Part shown: positions 62,903 through 64,000 of the stretch, piece by piece
Layout: the number at the start of each line of letters is the position of its first letter
Position numbering within the stretch: position 1 is the first letter of the stretch
Assembly: GCA_036426205.1 (NCBI GenBank)
Contig: CM071570.1
Span: 57,829,976 to 57,893,975 of the forward strand
Source of the DNA: Ascaphus truei
Lineage: Eukaryota > Chordata > Amphibia > Anura > Ascaphidae
DNA length: 64,000 nt
Direction: 5' to 3'
Position numbers and translations under genes: made by a program
Notes under the pieces: model-generated
The model's input: the letters and a program-made list of their open reading frames with translations, nothing else
Told to the model about the DNA's origin: nothing
Database searches by the model: none

Positions 62903-64000
62903 CTACAGGAAATAAAATAGGGGTTCTAATATTTATAAACAGATTTGGCCATTAGCCTGTATCTGAAAAAGTATTGTGTTCTAACATATATTTTATCTTA
63001 TTCCACTTGTGGATGGATACATTTAAAACAAATAGCATGAGGTTTAACACAGCATTTGGCTTAATTTGCAAGAATTACATTTCTTCATCAATTTTGTTAG
63101 ATATTAAATCATTTGGGTATTATTGCTCTACTATCGACAAAATGGATGTAAAAAAAGTGGGCAATCAATGGCACCAGATTTATTATGGAAATATCTTACC
63201 TTTAAAATATATGTTTTTAATTTGCTTCTTTCATTTTTAACAAGGGGAACACGATTAAATATGGGTTGATTTATTAATCTTCAGGCTACAAATTGGGGCA
63301 AAACCGGTGCAAGACCCAGCACCAAGATTTAAAAAAGAAAATAAATCCTATTGGAAGCAATGGGGAGGAGGGGTGTAATGATAAATGTGGTTCTGCAGCC
63401 AAGAGACTTTGATAAATAGACCACGGAGACCCTGATGTCTTTGTCCCAAGATTTCTGTATCGCTCCAGGAAACATTTTGCATAATTTAAAACAATTTTGT
63501 TTAAATGTAACATACATTTAGATGGCTTAAAAAGGTGTATTATCTACACCCCATGGTCATCAACAGGCCACTGTCATTAGTGGGGTATTTGGACAAAAAT
63601 AGTTTTGTGAAAATTCACCAAAAAAGGAAGGGACTATGTACTAACACAGAGTATTTATTGAAATTTGTGTCGCGTCAAAAATGTTAGTGCTAAAAAGTAA
63701 TACAAACCGTATAAAAAATGCGTTGTGTGTATGAAGACTTCATACATATAACCCATAATTAGTTGTTTGAAATTATTTTTTATGCATCCCTCGTGTTAAA
63801 TACTTGATTGATACACTTTAAATTAAAACAGAATCACATATTTTGTTTTTGTTTTTTACTTTAGAAATTGTATTGGTAAATATACATTTTATTATGTACT
63901 ATATGTTACTGCACTATTATTTATAGCCATGCTGTGAAAATAATTAACGTTGTTAATCTATATAATGAAACATCCATGCTGCCTGACATGCGCTTTTGGG
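62903..64000 (-). other. BFSP1: Upstream BFSP1 intron
   Basis: AT-rich sequence to the window edge. No further coil exon was recognised. Confidence 0.5.

Overview
The window is vertebrate nuclear DNA, most likely from an amphibian and probably a frog. It is AT-rich, its genes are split by GT-AG introns, and it is full of foldback MITEs, CR1/L2/RTE/L1-type LINE fragments and a Tf1/sushi-type Ty3/gypsy element. The species cannot be fixed from the sequence alone.

Two conserved genes lie tail to tail. On the + strand, six exons between 2518 and 35189 encode residues 208-638 of proprotein convertase 2 (PCSK2), ending at exactly the 638-residue mammalian length. The upstream exons are outside the window. 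On the - strand, four exons between 62902 and 43365 encode the coil-2 end and the whole tail of filensin (BFSP1), a lens beaded-filament protein; its 5' exons lie beyond the right edge. PCSK2 and BFSP1 are also convergent neighbours on human chromosome 20, so the synteny is old.

Layout: 1-2517 is PCSK2 intron with a Harbinger-like MITE. 2518-18435 holds five PCSK2 exons, with introns carrying a 1.46-kb foldback, an L1 fragment, a 0.97-kb foldback, a nested pair of MITEs and a TTAA-flanked MITE. 18436-34702 is the last PCSK2 intron. It holds RTE and CR1-like LINE remnants, a complete but inactivated gypsy element (27066-32657, 5-bp target duplication) and, on the - strand, an uninterrupted 181-codon ORF with a divergent forkhead domain (33340-33885). 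35190-43364 is the intergenic region with a 2-kb foldback. 43365-62902 holds the BFSP1 exons, with introns containing a nearly spacerless 1.75-kb inverted repeat, GC-rich satellite-like blocks, nested LINEs, a cluster of palindromic repeats and a hAT-like MITE next to a splice donor.

The most notable observations are the intronic forkhead ORF with an altered recognition helix; a recurring GAAACG signature preceded by a short variable hairpin in otherwise unrelated foldbacks; evidence that the gypsy element self-primes like Tf1; and several insertion events readable to the base. No RNA genes, CRISPR arrays or operons were seen.
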